DNA of 35,969 nt from Colivicinus sp963607765 (GTDB lineage Bacteria; Bacillota_I; Bacilli_A; Erysipelotrichales; Erysipelotrichaceae), in the NCBI GenBank assembly GCA_963607765.1, contig CAVDDT010000001.1, positions 1 to 35,969 on the forward strand. The letters are read 5' to 3'. A model generated the notes under the pieces. The model had not been told where the DNA came from. It saw nothing but the letters and a program-made list of their open reading frames with translations, and did not search any database. Within the stretch, counting starts at the first letter, position 1. Each line of letters opens with the position of its first letter. The position numbers and the translations under genes were made by a program. Below, one piece after another: positions 7,635 through 16,246 of this stretch.

Positions 7635-8609
7635 ATGAAAGATGAAAATATTTTAGAAGTAAGAGGTCTAAAGACCTATTTCCATACAGAAGAAGGAATT
7701 GTTAAGGCGGTTGATGGACTTGATTTCGACCTTAAGAAAAATGAGGTGTTGGCTATAGTTGGTGAATCCGGTTGTGGCAAATCAGTTACCTCTCTATCTG
7801 TTTTAAATTTAATTGAACATCCTGGAAAAATTGAAGATGGTTCAATTTCTTACGATGGGAAGGATTTAACTAAGCTAAATAACAAAGAGATGAATAAGAT
7901 TCGCGGAAAAGACATTTCAATGATTTTCCAAGAGCCTATGACATCACTAAATCCGGTGTTTACTATTGGACATCAAATATATGAGTCTTTAAAATATCAC
8001 CAGCATTTAGATAAAGAAGCGGGTTATAAAAAAGCATTAGAAATGCTTAAGATGGTAGGTATTCCTGATCCTGAAAAAGTAATTAATGATTTCCCTTTCC
8101 AATTATCTGGCGGTATGAGACAAAGAGTAATGATTGCAATGGCTTTAGCTTGCAATCCAAAGATTTTGATTGCCGATGAGCCTACTACAGCTCTTGATGT
8201 TACTATTCAAGCTCAAATTATTAAATTGATGAAACAGCTTCAAGAAGAAACTGGAACTTCAATTATTATGATTACACATGATTTAGGCGTTGTTGCTCAT
8301 ATAGCCAATAGAGTAATGGTTATGTATGCAGGACAAGCTGTAGAATTGGCTGATGTAAGAGACTTGTTTAAAAAGCACTTGCATCCATATACAGAGGGAT
8401 TATTAAAGTCTGTCCCTTCATTAGTTGATGATAAAGAAGAACTATACAACATTAAAGGAAGCGTTCCTTCTGCTAAGGATTATCCAAAGGGATGCAGATT
8501 TGCTCCTAGATGCACTAAGGCTTGTGCAAAATGTTTTGAAGAAATGCCTGAACTAAAAGAGATTGAGCCAAATCATTTTGTTAGATGTTTATTGTGTGAG
8601 GAAAAATAA
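7635..8609 (+). CDS. dppD: Peptide ABC transporter ATP-binding protein (DppD/OppD family)
   Basis: 324 aa ATPase subunit. Walker A is GESGCGKS, the signature is LSGGMRQRV, Walker B with catalytic glutamate is ILIADEPTTALD, and the H-loop is ITHDLG. The C-terminal oligopeptide/dipeptide extension contains the four-cysteine block CRFAPRCTKACAKC, which in this family can hold an iron-sulfur cluster. It works with DppF to power the importer. The start chosen is ATG 7635, supported by AGGTGAT upstream; two other in-frame starts lie just before it. The gene abuts dppF directly. Confidence 0.93.
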   Translation: MKDENILEVRGLKTYFHTEEGIVKAVDGLDFDLKKNEVLAIVGESGCGKSVTSLSVLNLIEHPGKIEDGSISYDGKDLTKLNNKEMNKIRGKDISMIFQEPMTSLNPVFTIGHQIYESLKYHQHLDKEAGYKKALEMLKMVGIPDPEKVINDFPFQLSGGMRQRVMIAMALACNPKILIADEPTTALDVTIQAQIIKLMKQLQEETGTSIIMITHDLGVVAHIANRVMVMYAGQAVELADVRDLFKKHLHPYTEGLLKSVPSLVDDKEELYNIKGSVPSAKDYPKGCRFAPRCTKACAKCFEEMPELKEIEPNHFVRCLLCEEK

Positions 8610-9587
8610 ATGAATGAGAAGTTATTAGAAGTTAAGAACTTAAAGGTTTATTATCCAGTAAAACTAAAAAGTAGTGTTGTAAATAAAAAGGCATATGTTA
8701 AAGCTGTGAATGATATTAGTTTTGATATCTATAAAGGTGAGACTTTTGGCTTAGTTGGCGAATCGGGTTGCGGCAAGTCTACTACTGGTAAAACAATAGT
8801 GAAATTAAATAAGCCAACTGAAGGTGAAATTTTATTCGAAGGTAAAAATATATTTGAAACAAAAGACAAGAAGATATGCAAAGAAATTGAGATTATTTTC
8901 CAAGATCCTTACTCTTCTTTAGATCCTCGTTATACAGTTGAAAGAATCATTGAGGAACCAATGCTTGTAGGAGATAAGCTTCCTAAAAAAGAAAGAAAAG
9001 CGAAAGTAAAGGAATTGATGAGTGAGGTTGGTCTTAGAGAAGACCAAGCTACTAAATTTCCTCATGAGTTCTCTGGCGGACAAAGACAAAGGATTGGCAT
9101 CGCAAGAGCGCTAGCCAGCGATCCTAAACTGATTGTTTGCGATGAACCAGTTTCAGCGTTAGATGTTTCCATTCAAGCTCAAGTCTTGAATATGATGCAT
9201 GATCTTCAAAAAACTCATGGACTAACATATTTGTTTATTTCACATAACTTGAGTGTTATTAAACATGTTTGCGATCGTATTGCGGTTATGTATTTAGGAA
9301 ATATAGTTGAAATGGCTGATAAAAATGAATTATTTGATAATCCATGTCACCCATACACAAAGGCTTTAATGTCAGCTATTCCAATTCCTGATCCTGATTA
9401 TGTTTCTAACCAAGAGGTATTGAGTGGAGAGGTTCCTTCTCCTTTAAACCCTCCCAAGGGTTGTTGCTTCTCTACTCGATGCCCTAAGGCATGTGAGAAA
9501 TGCAAGATGGAAAAACCTGTTTTAAGAAAAGTTAAAGATGGCCACATGGTGGCATGTCATTTATTGGAGGAAGATAAAAATGATTGA
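8610..9587 (+). CDS. dppF: Peptide ABC transporter ATP-binding protein (DppF/OppF family)
   Basis: 325 aa. Walker A is GESGCGKST, the signature FSGGQRQRI, Walker B LIVCDEPVSALD, and the H-loop ISHNLS. The C-terminal extension again carries a cysteine cluster (GCCFSTRCPKACEKC). It is the partner ATPase of DppD. The ATG follows the dppD stop immediately, with GAGGA upstream. The last 8 bases overlap the start of the second TPR gene, which shows that TPR-B is translated as part of this transport operon. Confidence 0.93.
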   Translation: MNEKLLEVKNLKVYYPVKLKSSVVNKKAYVKAVNDISFDIYKGETFGLVGESGCGKSTTGKTIVKLNKPTEGEILFEGKNIFETKDKKICKEIEIIFQDPYSSLDPRYTVERIIEEPMLVGDKLPKKERKAKVKELMSEVGLREDQATKFPHEFSGGQRQRIGIARALASDPKLIVCDEPVSALDVSIQAQVLNMMHDLQKTHGLTYLFISHNLSVIKHVCDRIAVMYLGNIVEMADKNELFDNPCHPYTKALMSAIPIPDPDYVSNQEVLSGEVPSPLNPPKGCCFSTRCPKACEKCKMEKPVLRKVKDGHMVACHLLEEDKND

Positions 9588-10377
9588 AATGGAAAACAAA
9601 GAAAGCCAATACGAACATCGAAATGAGGTTGGCGAAGATGAAACTGTCGACAAGCTTAAGGCTAAAGCACTAGAAAATCCAGAGGATGAAAATAATTGGA
9701 TTGAACTTGGCCTTGAACTTAGAAAGACAAGACATTTTAAAGAAGCTGTTTACGCTTATTCTGTTGGATTAACTTATAAGCCATTCGAATGTTTGCTATA
9801 TAGACATAGAGGACATGCTTATGTAAATATTGGCAAATATGAAGAAGCTGCAAGTGATTTCTTGATGGGAACAAGGCTTGATCCATCAAATTGGGATTGT
9901 TGGTACCATTTAGGACTAAGCTATCATTTGCTTGGCGATTTTAAGAGAGCCAAAAAAGCATATGAGAGTTGCTGGGCTATTTCCTATGACGGCGATAGCA
10001 AGATTGCTTGTGCTGATTGGTATTATCTAACTTGCTTGGAGCTTAACGAAAAAGAAGAAGCTCATAAATATATTGACCAGATTAATCCAGATATTGAATT
10101 TGATGATGATTTCTCTGGTGCTTATTATCGCCGTGTTATGGCATATAAAGGAGTTCTTGATCCTGAAAAGGTGTATGAAGATGCGCTTAAGGCTGATGAT
10201 CATGTGTTTGCAACTAGCACTTATGGTTTAGCAGTAAACTATGAAAAAAATGGTCAGCTAGATAAGGCGATGGAAATTTATCACCTAATCGAGGAAAAAG
10301 ATAAATTGTGGCCTGGCTTTGCTGAACATGCCACTAAACAACGTTTACACGTTTGGAAAAAGGAAGGGGTTATTTAA
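9580..10377 (+). CDS. TPR repeat protein B of the peptide-transport operon
   Basis: 265 aa, cytoplasmic by lack of a signal peptide, acidic. It carries the same motif order as TPR-A and TPR-C: PFECLLYRHRG, RLDPSNWDCWYHLG, ADWYYLTC and GLAVNYEKNGQLDKA. The RHRGH motif is shared with TPR-C, so B and C are closer to each other than to A. ATG 9580 is chosen because TGGAGG (9565-9570) lies 9 bases upstream; an earlier in-frame ATG at 9538 is inside dppF and lacks such a site. It overlaps dppF by 8 bases and ends 2 bases before dppA, so it lies between the ATPase and the binding protein. The function is unknown; association with the importer is inferred from position only. Confidence 0.75.
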   Translation: MIEMENKESQYEHRNEVGEDETVDKLKAKALENPEDENNWIELGLELRKTRHFKEAVYAYSVGLTYKPFECLLYRHRGHAYVNIGKYEEAASDFLMGTRLDPSNWDCWYHLGLSYHLLGDFKRAKKAYESCWAISYDGDSKIACADWYYLTCLELNEKEEAHKYIDQINPDIEFDDDFSGAYYRRVMAYKGVLDPEKVYEDALKADDHVFATSTYGLAVNYEKNGQLDKAMEIYHLIEEKDKLWPGFAEHATKQRLHVWKKEGVI

Positions 10378-10379
10378 AG

Positions 10380-11969
10380 ATGAAAAAAATGCTTACATTA
10401 CTACTTGCAGTACTAATGGCATTTACTTTAACTGCATGTAGTTCTTCATCTGATTCTTCAGATGATAGTTCAAGCGATGATGCTGAAACAGTTAGCTACA
10501 AAGATACTATTGTTTGGGCAATCGCAAACGATCAAGATACTCTTGATCCACATCAAAATGTTTCTAACAACTTCGTCATTCCTCAAATTTATTCAACTCT
10601 AGTTAAATTTGATAACGATGACACTCTTGTTGGCGATTTAGCTACTGAATGGTCTGTTGATGAAAGTGAAACATTATGGACATTTAAATTAAGAGAAGAT
10701 GTTAAATGGCACAACGGTGATTCATTCACTTCTGCCGATGTAGTTGCTACATTTGATAGACTATTAAATCCAGATAATGGTTTAAGATATTGCGATCAAT
10801 ATAGTGCTTTCATTAAGGAAGTAAAAGCTGTAGATGATTATACAGTAACTGTTGAAACTTACACTCCATATGGACCATTCTTGTCTGCCATGGCAGCTAC
10901 AAGCGCTTCAATTATGAATAAGAACACTATTGAAGAATATGGAAATGATATTGGCATGGATCCTGCAACTATCAATGGCACTGGCCCTTACAAAGTTACT
11001 GCTTGGACTTTCCAAGAAGAAATGGACTTTGAAGGATTTGATGATTATTTTGATGGTGCTCCTAAGACTAAATACATTAGACTTGTATACGTTCCAGAAC
11101 AAGCTTCTAGAGAATTAGCTCTTGAAAATGGTGAAGTTGATATTGCTTCTGGTTTAAATCCCGATGATGATGTAAGAATCATGAATGGTGAAGTAGAAGG
11201 CGTTAAGCTTTGGAGTAAAGCCGGAAATGGTATGCACTTATTCCAATTCAATTGTTCAGGCGTTTTAGCTGATGTTAATTTAAGAAGAGCTATCTCTCAT
11301 GCTATTGATAGACAAGCTATTATTGACGCATTATATGCTCAAATTGGTGAGACTTGCGCTACTGCTCCAATCACACCAGATGTTATCGGTTATTCTGATT
11401 TAGGTGTTGTTGAATACGATCCAGAACTTTCTAAACAATTATTAGAAGAAGCTGGTTATGCTGATGGTCTTGATATCACAATTTATACTACTGCTGTTTA
11501 CAACAAGGGTGTTGAAATGGGCGAAATTATTAAGTCTCAATTAGCTGAAGTAGGCATCAACGTTAATCTAGTTACAATTGACCGTGCTCAATTCTTAGCT
11601 CAATTTGGTTTGACTCCTGATGAAGTTGAATGGGATATGCTTATCATGGGTGCTGGTGGCCAAACTGATGCTGGCAATGCATTATACAGAGTATGGCATA
11701 CAGAAGAAGGCGGTTTAAATAACAATAACTATGGTTTCTATTCTAATAGCACTGTTGATGAACTTCTAGAAGAAGCTGCTGCTATTACTGATGTTGATGA
11801 AAGAACAGCTTTATATAAGGAAGCTATGCAAATTATTTGGGAAGATGATCCAGTTGGTGTCTTCATGAACTTTAGAAATGATATTTATGGCATGTTAGAA
11901 GGTGTTGATGGCTTTGATGCAAATGCTGGAAATACTCCTGATATGAAGAATATCACTGTTGCTGAATAG
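10380..11969 (+). CDS. dppA: Peptide-binding lipoprotein (SBP family 5, DppA/OppA)
   Basis: 529 aa. A lipoprotein signal peptide ends in LTAC with Cys20 as the lipidation site, followed by a flexible Ser/Asp linker (about residues 20-36). The mature protein has family-5 landmarks: LREDVKWHNGDSFTSADV, GTGPYKV and NLRRAISHAIDRQAI. It is anchored outside the membrane and delivers peptides to DppBC. ATG 10380 is chosen over an upstream in-frame ATG at 10353 because it is preceded by an AAGGAAGGGG site and gives a proper signal peptide. A hairpin follows the gene, which would favour higher levels of binding protein relative to downstream genes. Confidence 0.92.
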   Translation: MKKMLTLLLAVLMAFTLTACSSSSDSSDDSSSDDAETVSYKDTIVWAIANDQDTLDPHQNVSNNFVIPQIYSTLVKFDNDDTLVGDLATEWSVDESETLWTFKLREDVKWHNGDSFTSADVVATFDRLLNPDNGLRYCDQYSAFIKEVKAVDDYTVTVETYTPYGPFLSAMAATSASIMNKNTIEEYGNDIGMDPATINGTGPYKVTAWTFQEEMDFEGFDDYFDGAPKTKYIRLVYVPEQASRELALENGEVDIASGLNPDDDVRIMNGEVEGVKLWSKAGNGMHLFQFNCSGVLADVNLRRAISHAIDRQAIIDALYAQIGETCATAPITPDVIGYSDLGVVEYDPELSKQLLEEAGYADGLDITIYTTAVYNKGVEMGEIIKSQLAEVGINVNLVTIDRAQFLAQFGLTPDEVEWDMLIMGAGGQTDAGNALYRVWHTEEGGLNNNNYGFYSNSTVDELLEEAAAITDVDERTALYKEAMQIIWEDDPVGVFMNFRNDIYGMLEGVDGFDANAGNTPDMKNITVAE

Positions 11970-12010
11970 TTATTTAGTTATCAGCAAGACTATATACTAT
12001 TAATTAATAC

Positions 12011-12045
12011 AAGGGCCATATATTGGTTGTATGGTCCTTTCTTTT
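12011..12045 (+). terminator. Hairpin after dppA, partial terminator
   Basis: AAGGGCCATA (12011-12020) pairs with TATGGTCCTT (12030-12039), 10 pairs with one G-T, followed by TTTCTTTT. No separate promoter is evident before TPR-C, so it is likely leaky and sets a step-down in expression after dppA. Confidence 0.65.
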
Positions 12046-12058
12046 GAAAAGGAAAATT

Positions 12059-12847
12059 ATGTCAAATAAAAATTTAGAAGTTGCTTCTTTAGATAGAGTA
12101 AGTAAAGATGAATATTCTAATGAAGTAAAAAAACTTATCGAAGAAGTTCATAACAATCCAAGCGGCGATAGTTATATGCACTTAGGCTTAGCTTTTGCAT
12201 CTAGTGGCTTATATAGAGAAGCTGTTAATGCCTATTCATGTGGCATCGCTTTAGAACCATTTAAAGGAATTTTATATCGTCATAGAGGACATAGATTCTT
12301 GTCTTGTTATTGTTTCCTTGAAGCTGTTGCAGACTTTTCTATGGCTGTTAGATTAATTCCGGACAATTGGGATTCTTGGTATCATTTAGGACTTTCTTAT
12401 TTTTTAACTGGTGATTTTAAAAAGGCTGCAAAAGCTTATGAAACTTGCTTAAATTTATCTACTACAGATGATGAAGTAATCGCTGTAAGTGACTGGTATT
12501 ATATGACCGCTATGCGTCTTGATGATAAAGAATTAGCTGATAAAATTCTTTCTAATATCAAAGATGATATGAAATATGGTGATAATCTTGATTACTATCA
12601 AAGACTAAAAATGTATCAAGGAAAGATTAAGCCAGAAGAATTGCTTCCAGCTGATTTAGATAGCGCTACCGCATTAAGTATTGTCACAAGAGGTTTTGGC
12701 TTAGCTAACTATTATCACATTCTTGGAAAAGATGATAAGGCCAAGGAAATCATGGATATGGTTCTTGAAAAGGGTAAAGATGATATGTATATGGCATTTG
12801 GCTATATGGCTACTTTAGCTTTTAAAGGAATGATTCAAACTTATTAA
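12059..12847 (+). CDS. TPR repeat protein C of the peptide-transport operon
   Basis: 262 aa, no signal peptide. Motifs in order are PFKGILYRHRG, RLIPDNWDSWYHLG, SDWYYMTA and GLANYYHILGKDDKA, matching TPR-A and TPR-B. It is the third paralogue in the same operon, here between the binding-protein gene and the peptidase genes. ATG 12059 is chosen because AAAAGGA lies 7 bases before it, just after the hairpin that follows dppA; an upstream in-frame ATG at 12023 is inside the hairpin loop. The gene is followed by another strong hairpin. The function is not recognised. Three diverged copies around one importer suggest non-redundant roles. Confidence 0.75.
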   Translation: MSNKNLEVASLDRVSKDEYSNEVKKLIEEVHNNPSGDSYMHLGLAFASSGLYREAVNAYSCGIALEPFKGILYRHRGHRFLSCYCFLEAVADFSMAVRLIPDNWDSWYHLGLSYFLTGDFKKAAKAYETCLNLSTTDDEVIAVSDWYYMTAMRLDDKELADKILSNIKDDMKYGDNLDYYQRLKMYQGKIKPEELLPADLDSATALSIVTRGFGLANYYHILGKDDKAKEIMDMVLEKGKDDMYMAFGYMATLAFKGMIQTY

Positions 12848-12854
12848 TTTACAT

Positions 12855-12881
12855 AATTCAGGCCTATTTTGGGCCTGAATT
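12855..12881 (+). terminator. Intercistronic hairpin between TPR-C and the S9 peptidase
   Basis: AATTCAGGCC (12855-12864) and GGCCTGAATT (12872-12881) are perfectly complementary with a 7-base loop. Only two Ts follow before the next ribosome binding site, so it may be a weak terminator, an RNA processing site or an mRNA stabiliser. Confidence 0.5.
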
Positions 12882-12893
12882 TAGAAAGGTTTT

Positions 12894-14777
12894 ATGGAAC
12901 AATTAAAATTAGATGAATTTTTAAATTATCGTTTTATTTCGGGATTAAGTTTATATAACAATAAACTGTTTTTTGTTTTATCAAAGGCAAAAGAAGATAA
13001 ATTAGGTTATGAAAAAGATCTTTATATGTATGATGGCTCTTTTAAAAGGCTTACTCAAAGTGGTAAGGTTAGTAACTATTGTACAATCGATGACCGCATT
13101 CTTTATGAAACTGGAAAAAATAATGGTGAATTAGAATTTAATTATTTAAATATAAATAGCGGCTTTATAAAAGAAGCGTTTAAACTGCCTTTGCTTGATG
13201 CCAAAATAAAGATGATAAAAGATAAGATGGCGATTGTTTCGACTACTAAAAAGGATGGATATGAGACTTCTGATTATTATGAAATATTAGATGAAAATCC
13301 TTTTTGGTTTAATGGATCTGGCTTCATTAACGGAAATCGTAGTTCTTTATTTATTATGGATAAGGACGATCCGAGCTCTCTAAAGAAAGTCACTTCTTCT
13401 TTATTTAATGTTGATAAGATTGAAATTAGTGGCGATTACATCTATATCTTAGGTGAAGAATATAAAATAAAGCCTAGCAATTTTCCTAAAATTTATTCTT
13501 ACAACATTAATTTAGATGAACTTAAATTGGTTTATGAAAGTGATGAAATTCATATTCAAGATATTTGCACATATGATAATGGGCTTTATGTTTTTGGCTC
13601 TGATCAAAAAACATGGGGCATTAATGAAAACGATAAAATATACAAATTGGAAGATGGGAATTTAAGTTTATACTTTGATAACGTTGAATCATTTGATTCT
13701 TCTGTTGGCAGCGATTGTAGATTGTGCGGATACAAAAAGCCTTTGTCTTTTAATAACGATATCTATTATCTATCTACTAGATTTAATAGTTCTCATTTAT
13801 TTAAATTCAATGGAAAAGAACAGCAAATTAGTTTAAATGATGATGGTTCAATAGATGATTTTGCGCTTGATGAAAACAATATTTACTATGTTGGCATGTT
13901 AGATAATAAGCTACAAGAAATTTACACTATTAAAGAAGGAAAACAAATTAGATTAAGCAATTTCAATGAAGATGTTTTAAAGGGTAAATATGTTGCGGAT
14001 TATAATGAAATAACTTGTATGTGTCATAACACAAAAATTTATGGATGGGTACTATTGCCCAAGGATTATAATCCCACTAAGAAGTATCCTGCTATATTAG
14101 ATGTTCATGGTGGGCCTAAAACAGTTTATGGAAAAGTTTTTTATCATGAAATGCAATATTGGGCTAATAAAGGATATTTTGTGATGTTTTCTAATCCGAT
14201 CGGATCTGATGGCAGAGGCAATGAATTTATGCATATGTCCGGTAAATATGGCACCAAAGATTACGACTGCTTGATGAACTTTGTAGATGTTGTTCTAGAT
14301 AAATATCCCGCAATTGATAAAAATAGAGTGTGTGAAACAGGCGGATCATATGGTGGGTTTATGACTAACTGGATTATTGGGCATACCGACAGATTTTGTG
14401 CTTGTGCAAGTCAAAGATCTATTTCTGATTGGCTTTCATTTGGTGGAACTAGTGACATAGGTTATAGATTTGATTTGGATCAAATGAATGTAGAAAATGT
14501 GATTGATTGTGAATCTACTTTATGGAGCTTTTCACCGCTAAAATATGCGAACAATTGTAAAACACCAACACTTTTTATTCATAGCGATGAAGACTATCGT
14601 TGTCCAATAGGACAGGGTCTTGAAATGATGAACGCTTTAATTGAAAATGGTGTTGAAACAAGAATGTGTTATTTTCATCACGAGAATCATGAATTATCTC
14701 GTGGTGGCAAACCTATCAATAGAATTAAGCGTTTAGAGGAAATAACTGCTTGGTTTGATAAATATAGTAAGGAGTAA
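12894..14777 (+). CDS. S9 family serine peptidase (acylaminoacyl-peptidase-like)
   Basis: 627 aa. An N-terminal beta-propeller-like region (about residues 1-370) is followed by an alpha/beta hydrolase domain. The catalytic triad is visible as S485 in GGSYGGFM, D567 in HSDEDYRCP and H599 in HENHELSRGG, the pattern of the prolyl oligopeptidase family, acylaminoacyl-peptidase subgroup. Such enzymes cleave short peptides because the propeller excludes folded proteins. No signal peptide, so it is cytoplasmic, suited to degrading peptides brought in by the upstream importer. AAAGG lies 5 bases before the ATG. The gene ends 2 bases before the S10 peptidase. Confidence 0.92.
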   Translation: MEQLKLDEFLNYRFISGLSLYNNKLFFVLSKAKEDKLGYEKDLYMYDGSFKRLTQSGKVSNYCTIDDRILYETGKNNGELEFNYLNINSGFIKEAFKLPLLDAKIKMIKDKMAIVSTTKKDGYETSDYYEILDENPFWFNGSGFINGNRSSLFIMDKDDPSSLKKVTSSLFNVDKIEISGDYIYILGEEYKIKPSNFPKIYSYNINLDELKLVYESDEIHIQDICTYDNGLYVFGSDQKTWGINENDKIYKLEDGNLSLYFDNVESFDSSVGSDCRLCGYKKPLSFNNDIYYLSTRFNSSHLFKFNGKEQQISLNDDGSIDDFALDENNIYYVGMLDNKLQEIYTIKEGKQIRLSNFNEDVLKGKYVADYNEITCMCHNTKIYGWVLLPKDYNPTKKYPAILDVHGGPKTVYGKVFYHEMQYWANKGYFVMFSNPIGSDGRGNEFMHMSGKYGTKDYDCLMNFVDVVLDKYPAIDKNRVCETGGSYGGFMTNWIIGHTDRFCACASQRSISDWLSFGGTSDIGYRFDLDQMNVENVIDCESTLWSFSPLKYANNCKTPTLFIHSDEDYRCPIGQGLEMMNALIENGVETRMCYFHHENHELSRGGKPINRIKRLEEITAWFDKYSKE

Positions 14778-14779
14778 AG

Positions 14780-16246
14780 ATGTATAATACTGAGAATTTT
14801 GACCAAAAAACATTTGAACCAAAATGTTTTACGAGTGATGGAGAATTAGAATTACATGGAGAAAAGATTAAATATCACACTGTTAGCGAAGATAATGTTT
14901 TCTATGAAAATGGTACGCCAATAGCTTCTATTTTTTCTTATTCTTATTTTAGAAGCGATGTTAAAAATGTAGAAGACAGGCCAGTAATTTTTGCGTTTAA
15001 TGGCGGCCCTGGTTCTTCTAGTATGTATGTGCATGCAGGATTTTTTGGAGCTAAGAGAATAAAATATGATGAAGTGAATAGAGAAACTTCTCTTCCTCCT
15101 TATGAGGTTATTGATAATCCTGATTGTCTTTTGGATGTAGCTGATGTTGTTTTGATTGATCCTGTTGGAACAGGATTTGGAGTTTTGCTTGATGATAATC
15201 ATGCGAAAGATTTCTTTGGCATAGAAGAAGATGCTGAGGCTCTTTTGACTTTCATTGAAAAATGGCTTAGAAAATATAACCGTTTCAATTCACCAAAATA
15301 TCTTGCTGGTGAAAGCTATGGATGTACTAGATGTGCTGTTGCAGCTGGAATTAGCTGTGGTGGCTGGGGTGCTAAAAGAGGCTATGGTATAAAATTCGAT
15401 GGCCTTATTTTGATTGGCAATACAGTTACTGTTGGTAAATACTTTAATGAAGGTGTTGAAGTTGAACATTCTGTTTTGTATTTCCCTACTTATGCGGCTA
15501 TTAACTGGTATCATAATCATCCTAGTAATCAAACGGTTGATGAATTCGCTTTGGAGGCAAAGAAGTTTGCTGATACAGATTACCTTTTGGCTTTATATAA
15601 AGGCGAAGGCTTAAGTGATGAAGAAAGAAACAATATTATTAATAAGCTAATGTATTACACTGGTGTTTCAAGAGAATTTCTAGAGACACATGCTTTAAAG
15701 ATTGATGAAAAGGGATTTAGACTAGAAGTTCTTAAAGAAAAGGGGTTGTCTGTTAGTAGATATGATGGAAGATTAACTAGACCACTGCTTATTCCTTTTG
15801 ATGATGAAATTAAAAGAGAAGATGAAGATGATGCGACTGCTCAAAGATACGATGGCTTCTTCTATGCTGCTTTAAATGGAACTATTCTTCCTTCTTTAAA
15901 CGTTAAAATGGATAGACAATATTTAACATTCAGAAATTTCTGGGGAGATGGCGCTTATAAGTGGAATACTGAGGAAAAGGGCGGTAATACTGCTTTCCGT
16001 TTAAGACAGGCTATGAATGGCTCAAGAGGTATGAGAGTGTTCTTTGCAAATGGTTGGTATGATGATTGTACAGAAATTGGCATGGTTTATTATACAATTG
16101 ATCACGCTGGTCTTGACCATGATAGGGTGTTTATGAAGCCTTATAAATCTGGGCATATGATTTATATTTCTGAGGAAAACACAAAAGAGTTATCTGAAGA
16201 TATTCATAAGTTTGTAGAAGGAAAGGATCCAAGTAAACAATGTTAA
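14780..16246 (+). CDS. S10 family serine carboxypeptidase
   Basis: 488 aa. The oxyanion region FNGGPGSSS (about residues 73-81) and the catalytic residues S179 in GESYG, D428 or D429 in NGWYDD, and H459 in SGHMI match the S10 serine carboxypeptidases. This family removes single C-terminal residues. It is best known from eukaryotic vacuoles and from secreted proteins; here there is no signal peptide, so it appears cytoplasmic. The usual cysteine of NGGPGCSS is serine. AAGGAG precedes ATG 14780. The last 7 bases overlap the amidohydrolase. Position after the S9 peptidase suggests sequential trimming of imported peptides. Confidence 0.88.
   Translation: MYNTENFDQKTFEPKCFTSDGELELHGEKIKYHTVSEDNVFYENGTPIASIFSYSYFRSDVKNVEDRPVIFAFNGGPGSSSMYVHAGFFGAKRIKYDEVNRETSLPPYEVIDNPDCLLDVADVVLIDPVGTGFGVLLDDNHAKDFFGIEEDAEALLTFIEKWLRKYNRFNSPKYLAGESYGCTRCAVAAGISCGGWGAKRGYGIKFDGLILIGNTVTVGKYFNEGVEVEHSVLYFPTYAAINWYHNHPSNQTVDEFALEAKKFADTDYLLALYKGEGLSDEERNNIINKLMYYTGVSREFLETHALKIDEKGFRLEVLKEKGLSVSRYDGRLTRPLLIPFDDEIKREDEDDATAQRYDGFFYAALNGTILPSLNVKMDRQYLTFRNFWGDGAYKWNTEEKGGNTAFRLRQAMNGSRGMRVFFANGWYDDCTEIGMVYYTIDHAGLDHDRVFMKPYKSGHMIYISEENTKELSEDIHKFVEGKDPSKQC

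Noticed and set aside
14852..15202. A 116-codon open frame on the - strand
   Set aside because: Antisense to the S10 carboxypeptidase, which has a full catalytic triad and family motifs. The frame reads as Ile/Asn-rich noise.
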